Source: Pyrus communis
Lineage: Eukaryota; Streptophyta; Magnoliopsida; Rosales; Rosaceae
Direction: 5' to 3'
Length of the DNA stretch: 64,000 nt
NCBI RefSeq assembly: GCF_963583255.1
Contig: NC_084806.1
Location: forward strand, 26,074,735-26,138,734
Shown here: piece by piece, positions 1 through 11,533 of the stretch
Numbering within the stretch: position 1 is the stretch's first letter
Layout of the letters: every line of letters begins with the position of its first letter
Made by a program: the position numbers and the translations under genes
The notes under the pieces: model-generated
Database searches by the model: none
What the model saw: the letters and a program-made list of their open reading frames with translations, nothing else
Told to the model about the DNA's origin: nothing

Positions 1-739
1 ATCGTATTAAGCTGAAGTTTGGTGACACTGATAATTATTTCTCTAGGACGCGTGAGTGCGTGCTAAGAAGAGTTAAAAATGAAGAAGAGACTTGCTCCTC
101 AAGGATTAAGAAAGAACTCCTCTTTAAAATATTTTACGGCTTATTTATAAAATTTTATGTTTATGATTGGAACTATTCCTATTGTATATCATTCTATAAA
201 AAGCACCTCTACAAAAAATAAATTAAAATGAAAATCGTTTAGCCATTGAATTTTATAAAAACAGATGAACATATTTGTTAAATGTATTACGAGTTGTCGA
301 TTTATTTGTTAAAATTAATTAACTAAATAATCTTAATTTTAAGTAAATTATTTTTTACAGAATAATTTATAAATTAAATGAAAAGCAAATTACCAGCCAT
401 TCGAAGAATGTTGTAGTGGCACATTGTATACGGGAATTGAACACAACATTCCCTTGAAGGCCGGACCTATCAGCTTCACCCACGTGTAAACATCGACGTG
501 CCGGCACCGGCTTCCGTTCCAGCTCCTCCAGAAAAGACAACCTCACCGCATCAATTATACCTTCTTTCTCTCTCTCCCCTCTCTCTTCCCTCGAATCATC
601 GCCGCGTGCTTAGCTCCCGTTTTCGCCCCAATTCTCAATTCCTGTGCCCCGAACACTAATTTTCCTTCTATTTCCTTGAAATTCGTGTCGGGATTTTCTC
701 GGGAAACGTAAGGGTTAGGGTTGGGGAGGGACAGCAAAG
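1..739 (+). promoter_or_regulatory. Upstream region and 5' leader of the syntaxin gene
   Basis: No reading frame here looks coding. The first 420 bases are AT-rich. A G-box core CACGTG lies at 481-486, with a further ACGTG at about 496. A pyrimidine-rich CT stretch at about 561-595 is typical of plant 5' leaders and core promoters. The leader runs directly into the syntaxin ATG at 740. The transcription start cannot be fixed from the sequence, and no convincing TATA box was identified, so the CT-rich block may be the core promoter element. Confidence 0.45.
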
Positions 740-3700
740 ATGAGCTTTCGGGATCTGGAAGCGGGTCGGGGGACCAATTATACCCGGCGAGGAGACCTCA
801 TCAATGGCAAGCGGGACCCCACCCAAGCTGTGGCCTCCGGCATTTTCCAGATCAACACCGCCGTATCCACCTTCCAGAGGCTCGTCAACACCCTCGGCAC
901 CCCCAAAGACACGCCGGACCTCCGCGAAAAGCTGTGAGTTGGTTCTTCACTTCCAATTGTCGATTGTGTATTGTTTACTGAATTCTGTTTGAAATGTGAG
1001 GTTTTGATTTTGTATTGTATGGTTGAGTTATTGAGGATTTTGTTTAATCAAGGTTGAATTAGGTTTTAGTTGTTGTTAAATCATGATAAGTTGGGTTTGA
1101 TTGTTCGGATGGGTTTCGGCCTCCTGTTTGCTGTATAATTCGATGGATTCGGATTTATCTGTTTCGCTATCGTTTTGGAGGTGCATGTAGTATCACTTCA
1201 AAGTATTCAAGAAAAAATAGATAAGGGGCCAGTACAACTTAGTTGTGACCCAATCATAAAGAATAGCGACATCCTGGATAGCAATCACGATTACTTCTTT
1301 CAAGTAATCAAGTTGCAAAATGTCATTTCTGGTCGTTATTCATTCTTTTTTCTTGTGAATGATTTTAGCAAAATACTGCATGCATGATAGATTCCATCGA
1401 GTAGTGCTCCCCGTATTGACTTTTCCTGATTGCAGGCACAAGACAAGACTACATATCGGGCAATTGGTGAAGGATACTTCAGAAAAACTTAAACAAGTCA
1501 GCGAAAGAGATCATCATACCGAAGTTAATGTAAGTTTCTCTGTCACTCTCGTCCCTCCTTCCTCCATCCGTCTCTCACACACACAGACACACCCAAAAGT
1601 AGAGACACATGCCTTTCAAAGTCCCAAATTCTTCATTTCCACATCCAATTTCATCCAAATTCCTCATTTCTGATTAAACCCTAGATCCCAAATCCAATCC
1701 CAGAAGAAATTCTAGTGTAATCAATTCCATTTCCTTGCTGTCTATGCGGGTTTTAGGTCTGCTATCATCTTCCAGCATGCCTCCCCTTAGTCTTTGTCTT
1801 TCTCTTCTCTTCCTCCCAGTTGGTAAGCCTCGTAACCAATCCGCTCCGACCATCTGGGGTGGTATAGCGAAAGTTGGTTTGTCACCAACCAATTCCTGCA
1901 CTATTTGCTAGGCTAATTAGTCTTGGAAAGCCTTGCAGATGCTCCAGAATCACCGAAACAAGTCCCACAGTTATCACCCACTAAGGATTATTGTGTTTGG
2001 ACTCAGGTCAAAACAAAGATAGTATTGACGTTACGAAATCTAAAATTAATGTCGGACTTTTACCCTGTCAAAATATCATAACTAGGTAAAATCTGATTAG
2101 TTCACTCAAGGGAATTTCCTTATTGGCCCCTCGAAATTGATGTATTTGATTCATTTGAAATGGTGCATTCTTGTTCTCTATTGCGGGTTGGTCTTTGGAA
2201 AACTCAAACTTTTTGGTGTGATGAACTTAGATGTCTTCAACTTAATTGTAGGCAAGCAAGAAGATTACGGATGCTAAGCTTGCAAAAGATTTTCAAGCAG
2301 TGCTGAGAGAATTTCAGAAGGCTCAACGACTTGCAGCTGAGAGAGAAACAACATATGCTCCTTTTGTTCCTCAAGCAGTTCTTCCGTCCAGGTAACTTTT
2401 GCCAGAGGATTTATACAAGTAATTCCAGTCTTTTATTTGTGTCCACTATTTATGTGATATCTTCCAGAAGATATTTTTGTTTTGTTTAGTTTGCATTACA
2501 TCTACTGTTGGAGGACCTCAATCTGAAGTTGTATTATTATTCTAAATGTTTCACGCAGTTACACCGCTAGCGAGATAGATGTAAACTCAGACAAAAGTCC
2601 AGAACAGCGTGCTCTCCTTGTGGAATCTAGAAGGTGAGTTTTACTTAACAATGATAAGGAATTCTAACTGTTTTAGCAGAAAAGGGGTCGTTATTCTACA
2701 ACGACATTAAACGTAACTCCAAATCAAATGCTGAAAGGCATTAGTAAATTTCTGTTGGAAAAGAAGAAGGAAAGACGAGGGACAAACTAGTAGAATCGTG
2801 CATTTTCCAGTAAAAGGAAATTGAATGAAATTATATGTTCAATGGGAAGACGATGAGTTATGTACTATAATCTGGAGACAATCAATGCAACATAAATGAA
2901 TTTTTCTCCAAGTCTAGTTTTAGGTTTATGGTGGAGGGATAGAGCCTTTGGTGGGAAGTGGTGTAGTGTAATGTGGTTCATAGAAAAGGGGTATTTTATT
3001 GGTAGTCATGGGATAGGGTGTTAGAGACTGTTATTCGTGGGGTTGCAATCCCTTTGGGACAAAGTGCAGGTCAGACCATGAGATTGAGTGAAGTGTTTGA
3101 TGAGTGTTGTGGTGTTGGAGCTCTGTGTCTTGGTTCTTCTAGTTAGTGTTCTAAAAATCGGCCTAGGTGGCGGCGGTGGAGCGCCGCTGGGATTTATGCC
3201 AAAGAGTTCATCAAATCGGGTGGGAGTTAGTTGGCCACCTAGGTGCTATCTAGGCGGTCTAGGCGGCCTTGTAAGAACCTCAACGGTTCTTCATCTCATT
3301 GCAATCTGACAAGAAGAGAGAGGGGCGATGCATACAAACCCCATTGATCGTTCAAAGAATCCACATCGGATTTCTTCACAAACTGCTGCTTGACCAGTGG
3401 GCCACGCCGATGTTGTTTGATCGTTCGGGATTTTGGGATGAAAGTTGAGGGTTTGGAGTAACTTGTGGAAGTGGGGAAGAGGTCTGATGATGGGAGAGGC
3501 CTCTTGATTCTAAAACAGAGAGGAGAGAAAGCAGCTTCTCTTTGTCGAAAAAAGAGTGAAAGCGATGGAAACGAGGGGTTGAAATGAGGAATCGGAAATG
3601 AGGCTGGTTTTAATAAAAGCGAGAGAGGTATCTGGATGATTTGACCATTTAAATTAGTTGATGGAAACGAGGCATTCTTATAATAAAAGAGAGAGATTTG

Positions 3701-6081
3701 CAATAAAGAAAGGGTGGGGTGGGTTAGACTGGGACGGGCCATTTTATATGCTTATCATCTTTTTCACTCTTGAATTGGGGTTAAAAAAACAGCCCATCTT
3801 ATTAAGTAGACCTAGTTTTTGTTATAATAAATTTAATTAAATAAATAAAAATTACAAATCTGTCTAGGCCGCCTAGGCACTAGGCCCCAGTCAACCGCCC
3901 GACTAGCGCATAGCGTTTTTTAGAACCATGCTTCTAGTATTTTGGTCTAGAAGCTATCTTTGAAATTTTTTGATTCTCCATTGTCTGTCGGAGTGGTCTA
4001 TTGTTTTTCTATTATTTAACTAGTCTTTCAGTGTTTTGAAGAACCATACAAGTCACTTGGGTCAAGGTTGTTTCAGTCTTTAACTGTCTGCAGTTAATAC
4101 TCTCTTCTTCCAAAAGACAAAACATAAAAAACTGAACCATCTCTTTTCATGGTCGTAAAACTTAAAGGTGGTGGAACCACCGTACCATTTCAAAACTGCC
4201 CTCAAAAAGGGAACTGCATCGGCACTGACTTTGTTGATGCACAAAATCAGCAAGACTTTGGAACAACGTAAAGTGTCAGGTTTGTGACCTTCACCCGGTT
4301 GCTCCGGTCACTTCATGAGGATAATATATAAGGGATAGAGGTTGGGAAGCAAACACAAGATGTATGTAGTTCACCCTAAGTTTGGCTACGTCCACGGAGT
4401 AGAGGAGTTTTCATTAATAGTGAAGGGTTACACAAATACATAAGTTTAAGCATAATGACTACTTTAAGTACAATAATGACATTAGGGATTAATTGTAGGA
4501 GAATGGTCTCCTTTTATAGTTGAGAAGAGTCTCCAGCTTTTGTCTGCAGTCGATGTGGGACTCTGTGAGCTTTATTCTGACGTTGACATGTGTTGTGTTG
4601 TGATTGGCCTCCTGGTTGGAGGGAAACTCTTATGCTTCGGTAGGGGTGCCTCGGCATGAACCCCTCAGTGAGTTCTTCACTGTATGACGTTGACCGATGC
4701 TTGGTAGTTTCGAGATTGGTCAAGTATGGTACAAACAAACCTCATTGTACCTCCATTCTTATTAGAAAAAGTTATATCCCAGAAAACATGTATTCCTTTC
4801 TTATTAGAAAGGCCATATGATAATTAGTAGTTAGGGTGGTTTATCTGAATATATGATATTGTGTGCCTTTGGTGAAGGAAACGATGGAGGGGAACAGTCG
4901 GTCAATTTCACTTTTTAATTAGCAAGGGAAAAATTTTATGAAGACTTATTACATTTAAAATGGGTAAATTTCGAAAACAAAATTGAATTAATTTTAGGGA
5001 TTGAATGCTTAGTTTTAGGTTCTAGAAAATTGACACCTGGTGGAACAGTGAGAAGGTGGCTAGCATTCCCCCTCTAAATTTTTAAAATTCCTGATTTCTG
5101 AAGCTCAGAATAATCATGCCGCACACACCTTGTGTTGTTCTACATCAAGCTTCCAACGCCTTTTTTCTGTCCTTAATGATACAAAAATAGTTGGCAGTGG
5201 GAGCCTTAGCATCAGCTGTCTTTGATTGTTGTTTGATTTATCTGCTTCAGTTTAAAACTCTTATCAATGTTGGATGTGCCATATATCTTTGGTTATAAGT
5301 GAGCTTTGCTGCAGACAAGAGGTCGTGCTATTGGATAATGAGATTGCTTTCAATGAGGCTATCATCGAGGAAAGAGAACAGGGAATACAAGAAATCCAGC
5401 AGCAAATTGGTGAAGTGAATGAGATTTTTAAAGATCTTGCTATACTGGTTCATGAGCAAGGAACCATGATTGGTAACTTACCTTCTCCTTACTCTCTTGA
5501 AGGCACTTATACTTATCTGGCTTGTGTTTTCTTATCGGTTATATCCGCTTTGTAGATGACATTGGCTCCAATATTGAGAGTGCTCACGCTGCTACTGGGC
5601 AGGCAAAGTCGCATCTAGTGAAGGCGTCAAAGACCCAAAGATCGAATTCATCTCTGGTAATTTGTTCACATTTTTTTATATGACAGTCTACATATAAGTG
5701 TAAATATTTATATATTTTTCAAAATGTTCGCTTCAGGGAGTCTTTGGTAATTTTTGTTGCTAGGTTGTTATATGAATGATTCTTAAGTTCATTCTTGCAT
5801 GAACATGGGGTCCAAATTCACAGGTTAAACTGATGGTCCATGATAGTTTTCACAGCCACAACATTCTTCATTAGGCTTCGACATGAATTTTCAGATCCCG
5901 TAAACACATGAAATAATGCATTTAATCCCACTTGAGAAATATTGTCGATCTGTTTCAGTTCCTTTACAAATATATTATGGAATCACTTTAAAGTTAATGT
6001 TTTTATTTTTTGCAGACTTGCTTGCTCTTGGTAATATTTGGAGTTGTGCTTCTCATTGTGATAGTAGTACTTGCAGCTTAA
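740..6081 (+). CDS. SYP22: Qa-SNARE syntaxin, SYP22/VAM3 type (7 exons)
   Basis: Exons are 740-933, 1436-1529, 2252-2391, 2559-2633, 5315-5472, 5556-5656 and 6016-6081. All introns are GT-AG, phases agree, and the total is 828 nt (275 aa plus TAA), close to the usual length of about 268 aa. The N-terminal [11 protein letters not shown] and the [20 protein letters not shown] segment begin the Habc domain. The SNARE helix spans roughly residues 180-245, with the zero-layer Gln near 216 in HEQG. A 21-residue hydrophobic tail anchor (255-275) ends the protein. Family knowledge: SYP22 is a vacuolar/prevacuolar t-SNARE that drives homotypic vacuole fusion and vacuolar trafficking with VTI11, SYP51 and VAMP727. 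Intron 4 is unusually long (about 2.7 kb) because of transposon-derived sequence. SYP21 and SYP23 are close paralogues, so the exact number is less certain than the family. Confidence 0.95.
3144..3930. mobile_element. hAT-type non-autonomous element (MITE-like) in SYP22 intron 4
   Basis: The element is bounded by an exact 8-bp direct repeat CTTCTAGT at 3136-3143 and 3931-3938. Its ends are inverted: left TAGTGTTCTAAAAATCGG, right end read inward CATGGTTCTAAAAAACGC. An 8-bp duplication with TAG/CAG-type ends is characteristic of hAT superfamily insertions. No transposase is encoded; the 148-codon open frame inside on the - strand has low-complexity composition and is judged non-coding. The subterminal blocks (GGCCTAG, GCTAGTCGGGCGG) recur in the element at 37297-40015, so both belong to one family. 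Confidence 0.85.
3939..5314. other. Remainder of SYP22 intron 4, no gene
   Basis: This is non-coding intron sequence. The stretch at about 4230-4750, starting near TGTTGATGCACAAAATCAGC, has the look of a dispersed LTR or TRIM fragment, but I found no second copy or target duplication in this window. The intron ends with a normal acceptor GCTGCAG before 5315. Confidence 0.4.
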
Positions 6082-7528
6082 CCAGAAGATTGTGCTGAGG
6101 TATCCCTCTGCTATTTCTGCGATGCCTAACTTGAGTATGTTGTTGTATTCTAAGTTCGTATATGTATGTATGTGTATATGTATGAATAGGGCTGGACCGT
6201 GGGTATCCTTCACAATTTCTGGTTGCGGTTGGGTGAGGTGTCTCCTGTTTCAGTAAGTTGGTGTTTGGGGCTTCTGATGGTGTTGTGTGTGTGCGCGTTG
6301 TTTTTTCTTCATTTTTTTTTTTTAAATTGTAAATGTTACGGTGTTCATTTTTATTTATATATAAGAAGTTATAATTGTTTGGGTTTTCATTTATTAACGT
6401 TAAATAGTAAATTATTGATTTCGAATTCGATTTGGAGCTGGAAAAGGTATTCGTACATGATATTTTGAACCAATTTGCTAGTCCAGAAATACCGAGAGGA
6501 GAATACTATTACTAGCAAACATGGATCAAGGCATGAGAATTGTTGGGCATTCAAGAATTAATTGCCTCTTTTCTTGCCTCTTGAGAAAGGAGAGCAATGG
6601 CACAACAAATATTTGAACTGCAGAGGCTTTGACTATTTGTGAGAAGAATCACGGAGCTACTTGCAACTTGAAACCAAATTGAATAGTTGGTTTCAAATGG
6701 GGAAATGAATGATTATAATTTATAGCACAATATGAAGGAACAAAACATGTCACCTTTTAGCCATCTTCCCACAGGCGCCTTTGATGCTGTGACTAAGGTA
6801 CTTCTCTCGATGTTTATCAGCCTTAATAACATCGTCCCAACTGAATTAATTTTGTGCATCAAGGGAGAAGCAGAAAGTTGGTTAAATCAAAATTGAATTA
6901 CAAAGCTTTCCAAGATAAGAATGCATCTACGATGTACAAGCATTATTTTCATTGACCGTGTCCATGATGTACAAGCAATAATGTGGTTCAAATTCCTTTT
7001 TGAAGAGAATCGAACCTAAGACCTCTCACTTACAAGTAAAGAGGAATATTATTAGACTGTAATACCGAGTGGTAACACCTTACCACGGTTAGATTACGCT
7101 GTATAGAATTTCATACATTATTGCCATTTTTGGATCTTCCTATGATTGGCACCAATAATTGTAATTAATTTCTGTAACCAGTAGGTTCATTTTCCTACAA
7201 CTATCAGGGTTCCTTTGTGTAGGTATTAATGGTTTCTTGTGCTTCAACTGCCTATTACAATAAGCCTTATTATAAAACTACTGAAATTATTCGACTCTTT
7301 TAACACAAAAATCCCACTGCCGCCCAGGGATCGAGTATGTATCTGTCTACGATCATATGACCTAGTTTACGCGTATCAAGGTATTTTATGATATACTCTC
7401 AGCTTCACTAACCAAATCAATGTCGGACAGCTTTACTAGCCAAGGCTAGTGCCGATGTAACATGTATTATGTTTTCTTATAAGCACAATCCAATGTCGTA
7501 TAACTTCACCTTCAGGTTATGGAGCCCA
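6082..7528. other. SYP22 3' UTR followed by intergenic sequence
   Basis: The first 200-300 bases after the TAA at 6079-6081 are T- and G-rich and probably include the 3' UTR, though no canonical AATAAA is obvious. The rest is AT-rich with no coding frame, repeat or RNA gene that I can recognise. Confidence 0.4.
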
Positions 7529-7735
7529 TTATATTTCTTTCCTGACGTAATCCAATGAAATCATTGAAGGAAAAGACCAACAGCGCAACACGCGTCCATT
7601 GTCTAATAATAGAGTGCCAACTCCAATGAAGTAGATGGCTTCACTGCAAAGCTTGGCGGCAGCCTCTGCCCCAATCTTAGCCTTGATGGCTTCCTCTGTC
7701 TTATTCAAATTCTGTACTTGACCATCAAACGACAT
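7529..7735 (-). pseudogene. Fragment of a small conserved peptide gene, copy 1
   Basis: The frame starts at the ATG of 7735 with MSFDGQVQNLNKTEEAIKA and continues into KIGAEAAAKLCSEAIY. About 35 codons are nearly the same as a second copy at 36194-36316, after which the two diverge completely. Conservation over the coding stretch but not beyond suggests each copy preserves only a first exon. The peptide is Lys/Ala-rich and probably helical. I do not recognise the parent gene and assign no function. The 33 codons after the shared part (FIGVGTLLLDNG onward) may be read-through into non-coding DNA. Confidence 0.4.
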
Positions 7736-7929
7736 TCTATGAATTTTTTTAATTAAAATAATAATATCACATCCACTTCACAATTGCTATAATAGAAAAA
7801 GAAAAAAAAAACATTATTGTCAATATATATTGAAGAAAAAAAATAAAGATACAATAAGTTAGAAGGGATATGAAGTCAAACTCTAACAAAAAGTAGAAAA
7901 TTATAAGAAACTAAAATCAATTAAGAGAA

Positions 7930-8250
7930 TTTCTAAGAGAAATGAAAATTTGAAAACCATGAAAGTTTATGAACTGAAGCCACAATTGCACATGGTGGAC
8001 AAGAATCCCACCAATGAACCCAAACATGACCAACACCATAGTTTGCCAAACAATCTGCCACCTGATTTTCTTCACTATAAATATGAGAAAACCGAACATG
8101 CATGCATGGAAGAGAGGATGATACAACAATTTACCCAATCAACCGATAAACGCCAAGGCACCAAAGATCCATTAGAAAGAAAATGCACTGCTAAACAAGA
8201 ATCACACTTAATCCAAAAACAATATCAACACTGTCCAAAGCGATATAAAC
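7930..8250 (-). pseudogene. Decayed RNase H-like domain of a non-LTR retrotransposon
   Basis: Read on the - strand, one frame gives VPWRLSVDWVNCC and, after a one-base shift, the next gives SHIYSEENQVADCLANYG followed by a Trp-rich HVWVHWWDS. This order (a PWRL/W helix, then a SHIYRE-N-VAD-LAN helix, then WW) matches the C-terminal RNase H domain seen in plant LINE-type elements and related RNase H-like ORFs. The frameshift lies near 8085-8095. No reverse transcriptase or poly-A tail is recognisable nearby, so only a remnant is present. Confidence 0.5.
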
Positions 8251-8259
8251 AACATGAAT

Positions 8260-9650
8260 AATAGCCTAAAGTTCTGCATGTTGGAGTTTTCGAGTGGAAA
8301 TTTCCTTTCATCTCAATTGTTCCACATTGGTCAAGTCGGGAAGTTTCACAGACCTTATAACATCTTATTCATCATACAAAGTGATTGGAAAAATGGACCA
8401 TTGAAAGAAAAAATGGGCTTGAACTTTGAGTTTGGGTTTGGGTGTGTAATAATTAAATATATAAATAATATATAATTAAAATATATTTAATTGTCAAAAG
8501 ATGGGCTCAAATATTAAATCTAATAATTAATTACTATTTTTAATTAATTATTTTTTCAACAGACTCATCCTTTGGATGAAGTCTGAGACGATGAAAGAAC
8601 GCCAAAGAGCAACACACCTCTCTGAGCAAATGCCTTCCAAAAGATGCATCTCATATTCATACATGTTGTGAACAGACATTTGTGCATTATATATACATCC
8701 ATTTGCATGACATTTAGAACACAGAAAAAATGAATTCTCCTAAAATCCCAAAACCTTCTTACTAAGAGAACCACAAAGATATTCGCCAGAAGCCAAATTT
8801 TCTGGTGCTGGAATTTTGATTTGATCGTTGAATCCTGGTGAAACAGACGTCCATCGAACTACGAACACTAAGTAGGGATGAAATTATGTTTCAAGGGTAT
8901 TGCGATGCGCAAGTCTCGATCACTGTTTTTTTTTTTTTTTTCATTTTATATTAATTTCATCTTGTTCACTCAGCCAAATTATTGATTTGCATTTATTATT
9001 TATTAGCATATTCAAATTTATTTCTATATATAAATTTTTCATTGATTGTTGATAACATCTGACGCCGCTCTAAGGCAATAACAATACCAAAATATCCTGC
9101 AAATCAGCCAAGACAATGACATTCTCTGGATATGTCACGAAGGAAAATAATAAATAATTTAAGATTATAAAGCATTTACTCCTGCACTTGAAGTTGTGGG
9201 TTCAACGATGTGATCATAAACATAAGAGGATTAATATTTTTGGAAGACTATAGTAGTATGTTGTTCTATAAAAAAAAAAAAAATGTCGTAATTGATTGTT
9301 AATTCCCTATACACAAGCTCAAACGTTGTTCAAAATCATCCCCTAATGTGCGGTCACTTATTAATTTTGCATTTTCAAATTATATGTCAAATTGTCACAC
9401 ATAAATGAAATGAAAACCACTAAAGGAGAAAGTGCTCCACTATACAATAAAAAACTGCGTGAATTGAAGAAGTTTTTTTTACATAAAATGAAGAATATTG
9501 CGAAGTGACGGATTACGTAGTGACTAGGGTTTTCATCTTTCAACCAACCTAACAAACTATATCCAGTTAAAAACAATACTCATCAAAGGAACCATCAAAT
9601 TCTTGCACAGCAAAACAAAATTCACATTGCATATATAGAATGTCTAGAGG
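8260..9650. other. AT-rich intergenic sequence without a recognisable gene
   Basis: The stretch includes alternating A/T-rich sequence at 8445-8560, a T homopolymer at about 8924-8941 and an A homopolymer near 9269-9282. The open frames are short and of random composition. I see no RNA gene or intact mobile element. Confidence 0.4.
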
Positions 9651-9651
9651 G

Positions 9652-9753
9652 CTACTTTCTGCCCTTCTTGGTCTTGCCTCTCTTGTTCTTGTTCTTTATC
9701 TTCCCCTTGTTTCCAGTACATTGGGAACCAGCAGCATAAGCCAACAGATTTGA
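9652..9753 (-). pseudogene. Lys-rich C-terminal exon remnant
   Basis: On the - strand an AG acceptor-like dinucleotide just above 9753 is followed by 33 codons, SNLLAYAAGSQCTGNKG and then a basic tail ending KKGRK, and a TAG stop. The tail alternates Lys with Asn/Gly/Arg, as in nuclear or nucleolar basic tails. An in-frame stop lies a few codons upstream, so this can only be coding as a 3' exon. No companion exon was found at higher coordinates. It may be a gene relic or chance; no function is assigned. Confidence 0.25.
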
Positions 9754-10132
9754 CTCATTTCATATGCAATTCTCCTCACCTATAATGTGGCTGTCCATGT
9801 AATGCAAGTTAAGATTTTCAAATAATGGGATCATGATATATGTGGATGCAAATTTTCGCCTTCTCCTTCTTGGACAAAATTGCACCTACAAAACAAATAA
9901 CACCTTAGGTCAAGGCCAAGAACCTCATGTGCCCATGATGAGTTTGGGGGGGGGGGGGGTGAAGGAGAGGGAGACTTTGGCGGAAGAACTTCCGATGTCA
10001 AAGTTAGAATTTGAAGAGAAAAGTGTTTGGAGAAGTTAGCAAGAGACTTCGAATTGAGTTTTGGAGAGAATGATGAGGTTTTTATAGGGGTGTGGCTGGC
10101 CCCTTGGGAGAGGGAGAACCGGCCACTTGGAT

Positions 10133-10528
10133 TGTTACATCCTAGTCTCGACTCCGCCATAGCACGATATTGTTCGCTTTGGGCCCCAACCATGCCCTCA
10201 CGGTTTTGTTTCTGGGAACTCACACGAGAACTTCCCAGTGGGTTACCTATCTTAGGATTGCTCTCGCTCGAACTCGCTTAACTTCGGAGTTCCATTGGAA
10301 CCCGTAGCCAATAAATTTCCAAAAGGTCTCGTGCTATATGGAGGTGGGCATGCACATATAAGGCACATCACCCCCTCTCCGTTGGTCAATGTGAGATGTT
10401 ACAATCCATCCCTCTTAGGGGCCCAACGTCCTCGTCGGCACACTTGCACCACACAGCAAAGTGACTCTGATACCATTCTGTCACATCCCAGTCTCGACTC
10501 CGCCGTAGCACGATATTATCTGCTTTAT
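10133..10528 (-). mobile_element. Cassandra-type TRIM retrotransposon, partial, with 5S rRNA-like segment
   Basis: A 271-bp LTR lies at 10133-10403, with TGTTACATC at one end and GATGTTACA at the other. A short internal region (10404-10478) follows, then the start of a second LTR copy from 10479 that loses similarity after about 50 bp. The internal end next to the second copy reads TGGTATCAGAG on the - strand (10465-10475), a tRNA-Met primer binding site, so the element lies in - orientation. Within the LTR, 10223-10303 read on the - strand closely resembles plant 5S rRNA, including AACTCCGAAGTTAAGCG. Family knowledge: Cassandra TRIMs carry 5S-derived pol III promoters in their LTRs and encode no protein. 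Confidence 0.85.
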
Positions 10529-10842
10529 TTTTGGATTGTATATATGTTTCAATTTACAAGTATAGTTTATTTTTTAAGTGTTCATATGCACTTATTTACA
10601 TAATATATAATAACTTTACTTAAATCCTCTTAGTACCAGTTTGGCTCAGCTGCAATTATAAAAAAAAGCAGCCATGAAAAAAAATTGGGGTGTAAAATGT
10701 GTTTGGTAAGTGTAAAAATAAGTACTTCTTTTCAAATTTCCAGCCAAAATAAGCAGGAAAATGGACGCAGCATTTTACTGTTTCTCAAAACCAGCTTCTT
10801 TTCAAAGTAGACGGATGAACACTAAAGTTTAATGAAACTTTC

Positions 10843-11130
10843 TTAAACCCAATTATACCCTCTTTCTCCTTCTCGCTTCCCTCCTCGTATCAAATCGTCG
10901 AATCCGTCGGTGTTAGCGACGAAGGCGTGATGGCGCTTAGTTGAGGTCGTCTCATTGAGACCTTGTTGCGACGGCGGCGCCGGGAGCTCTCTGTGGAGAA
11001 AAGGGAAAGGGTGGCGATTGCACTTTCCCGCCCTCCAATGGTAGCATACCTTCGGGTTCTTTGATGGGTCGGATTGCTGCCCACCCAGTTTGTGGAAGAC
11101 CTGTTTGCTTCCCCCTCCGTCTACATCCAT
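10843..11130 (-). pseudogene. N-terminal fragment of a CCCH zinc-finger/WD40 (ZFWD) protein
   Basis: Starting at the ATG of 11130 the frame encodes MDVDGGGSKQVFHKLGG, then KVCYHWRAGKCNRHPFPFLH and RELPAPP. This is the N-terminus of plant ZFWD proteins, which carry CCCH fingers followed by WD40 repeats. In the visible finger the third Cys is replaced by Phe (HPFPFLH where HPCPFLH-like is expected), so zinc binding should be lost. The frame stops after 95 codons, and no second finger or WD40 repeat follows towards 10640. It lies just downstream of the ECM29 fragment in the same orientation. I judge it a truncated, non-functional copy. Confidence 0.65.
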
Positions 11131-11533
11131 TAGCTACGGATTCGAATCTCTGTGTGGCTATATACTTTGAACTGAAACTCAATATCTCAAGAACGTGCCC
11201 CCAAACAACAAAATCCAATTCCAGATTAAAATTTCCATAGATTCAAAACCCAATTACCAAATTCAGCTAAACATACAAGTAAACCAATATTTGTGGCAAT
11301 TATTTTTCAGAAATTGAAGACCACCACCGACAGAAAAAAGTAGCAAAGCGAGGGGGGAGAGAGAGAGAGAGAGTTTGACTCTGACCTTGTTGCGGACGGC
11401 GGAGGATTGAGAAGAAGGGGCGGAAATGGTGAAGGGGAGAAGCTTGGAGAGTAAGGGTTGGAGGCTGGAGTCATCGCAGAGAGCTAGCCGAGTTAGCAAC
11501 TGGTCCAGCATCTCTATTTTCTCTTCATCCGAC

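Noticed and set aside
3296..3742. 148-codon open frame on the - strand inside the SYP22 intron element
   Set aside because: Pro/Ser/Leu-rich, no domain, lies wholly inside a non-autonomous hAT element with defined ends; treated as chance.
4514..4738. - strand ORF of 74 codons in SYP22 intron 4
   Set aside because: No motif or splice context; lies in probable dispersed-repeat sequence.
9946..9959. Run of 14 G, considered as a G-quadruplex or regulatory tract
   Set aside because: An isolated homopolymer with no supporting context; length may also be unreliable in assembly.
10223..10303. A true 5S rRNA gene
   Set aside because: The match is partial and lies inside a TRIM LTR with a primer binding site and a second LTR; it is a Cassandra 5S-like region and not a 5S locus.
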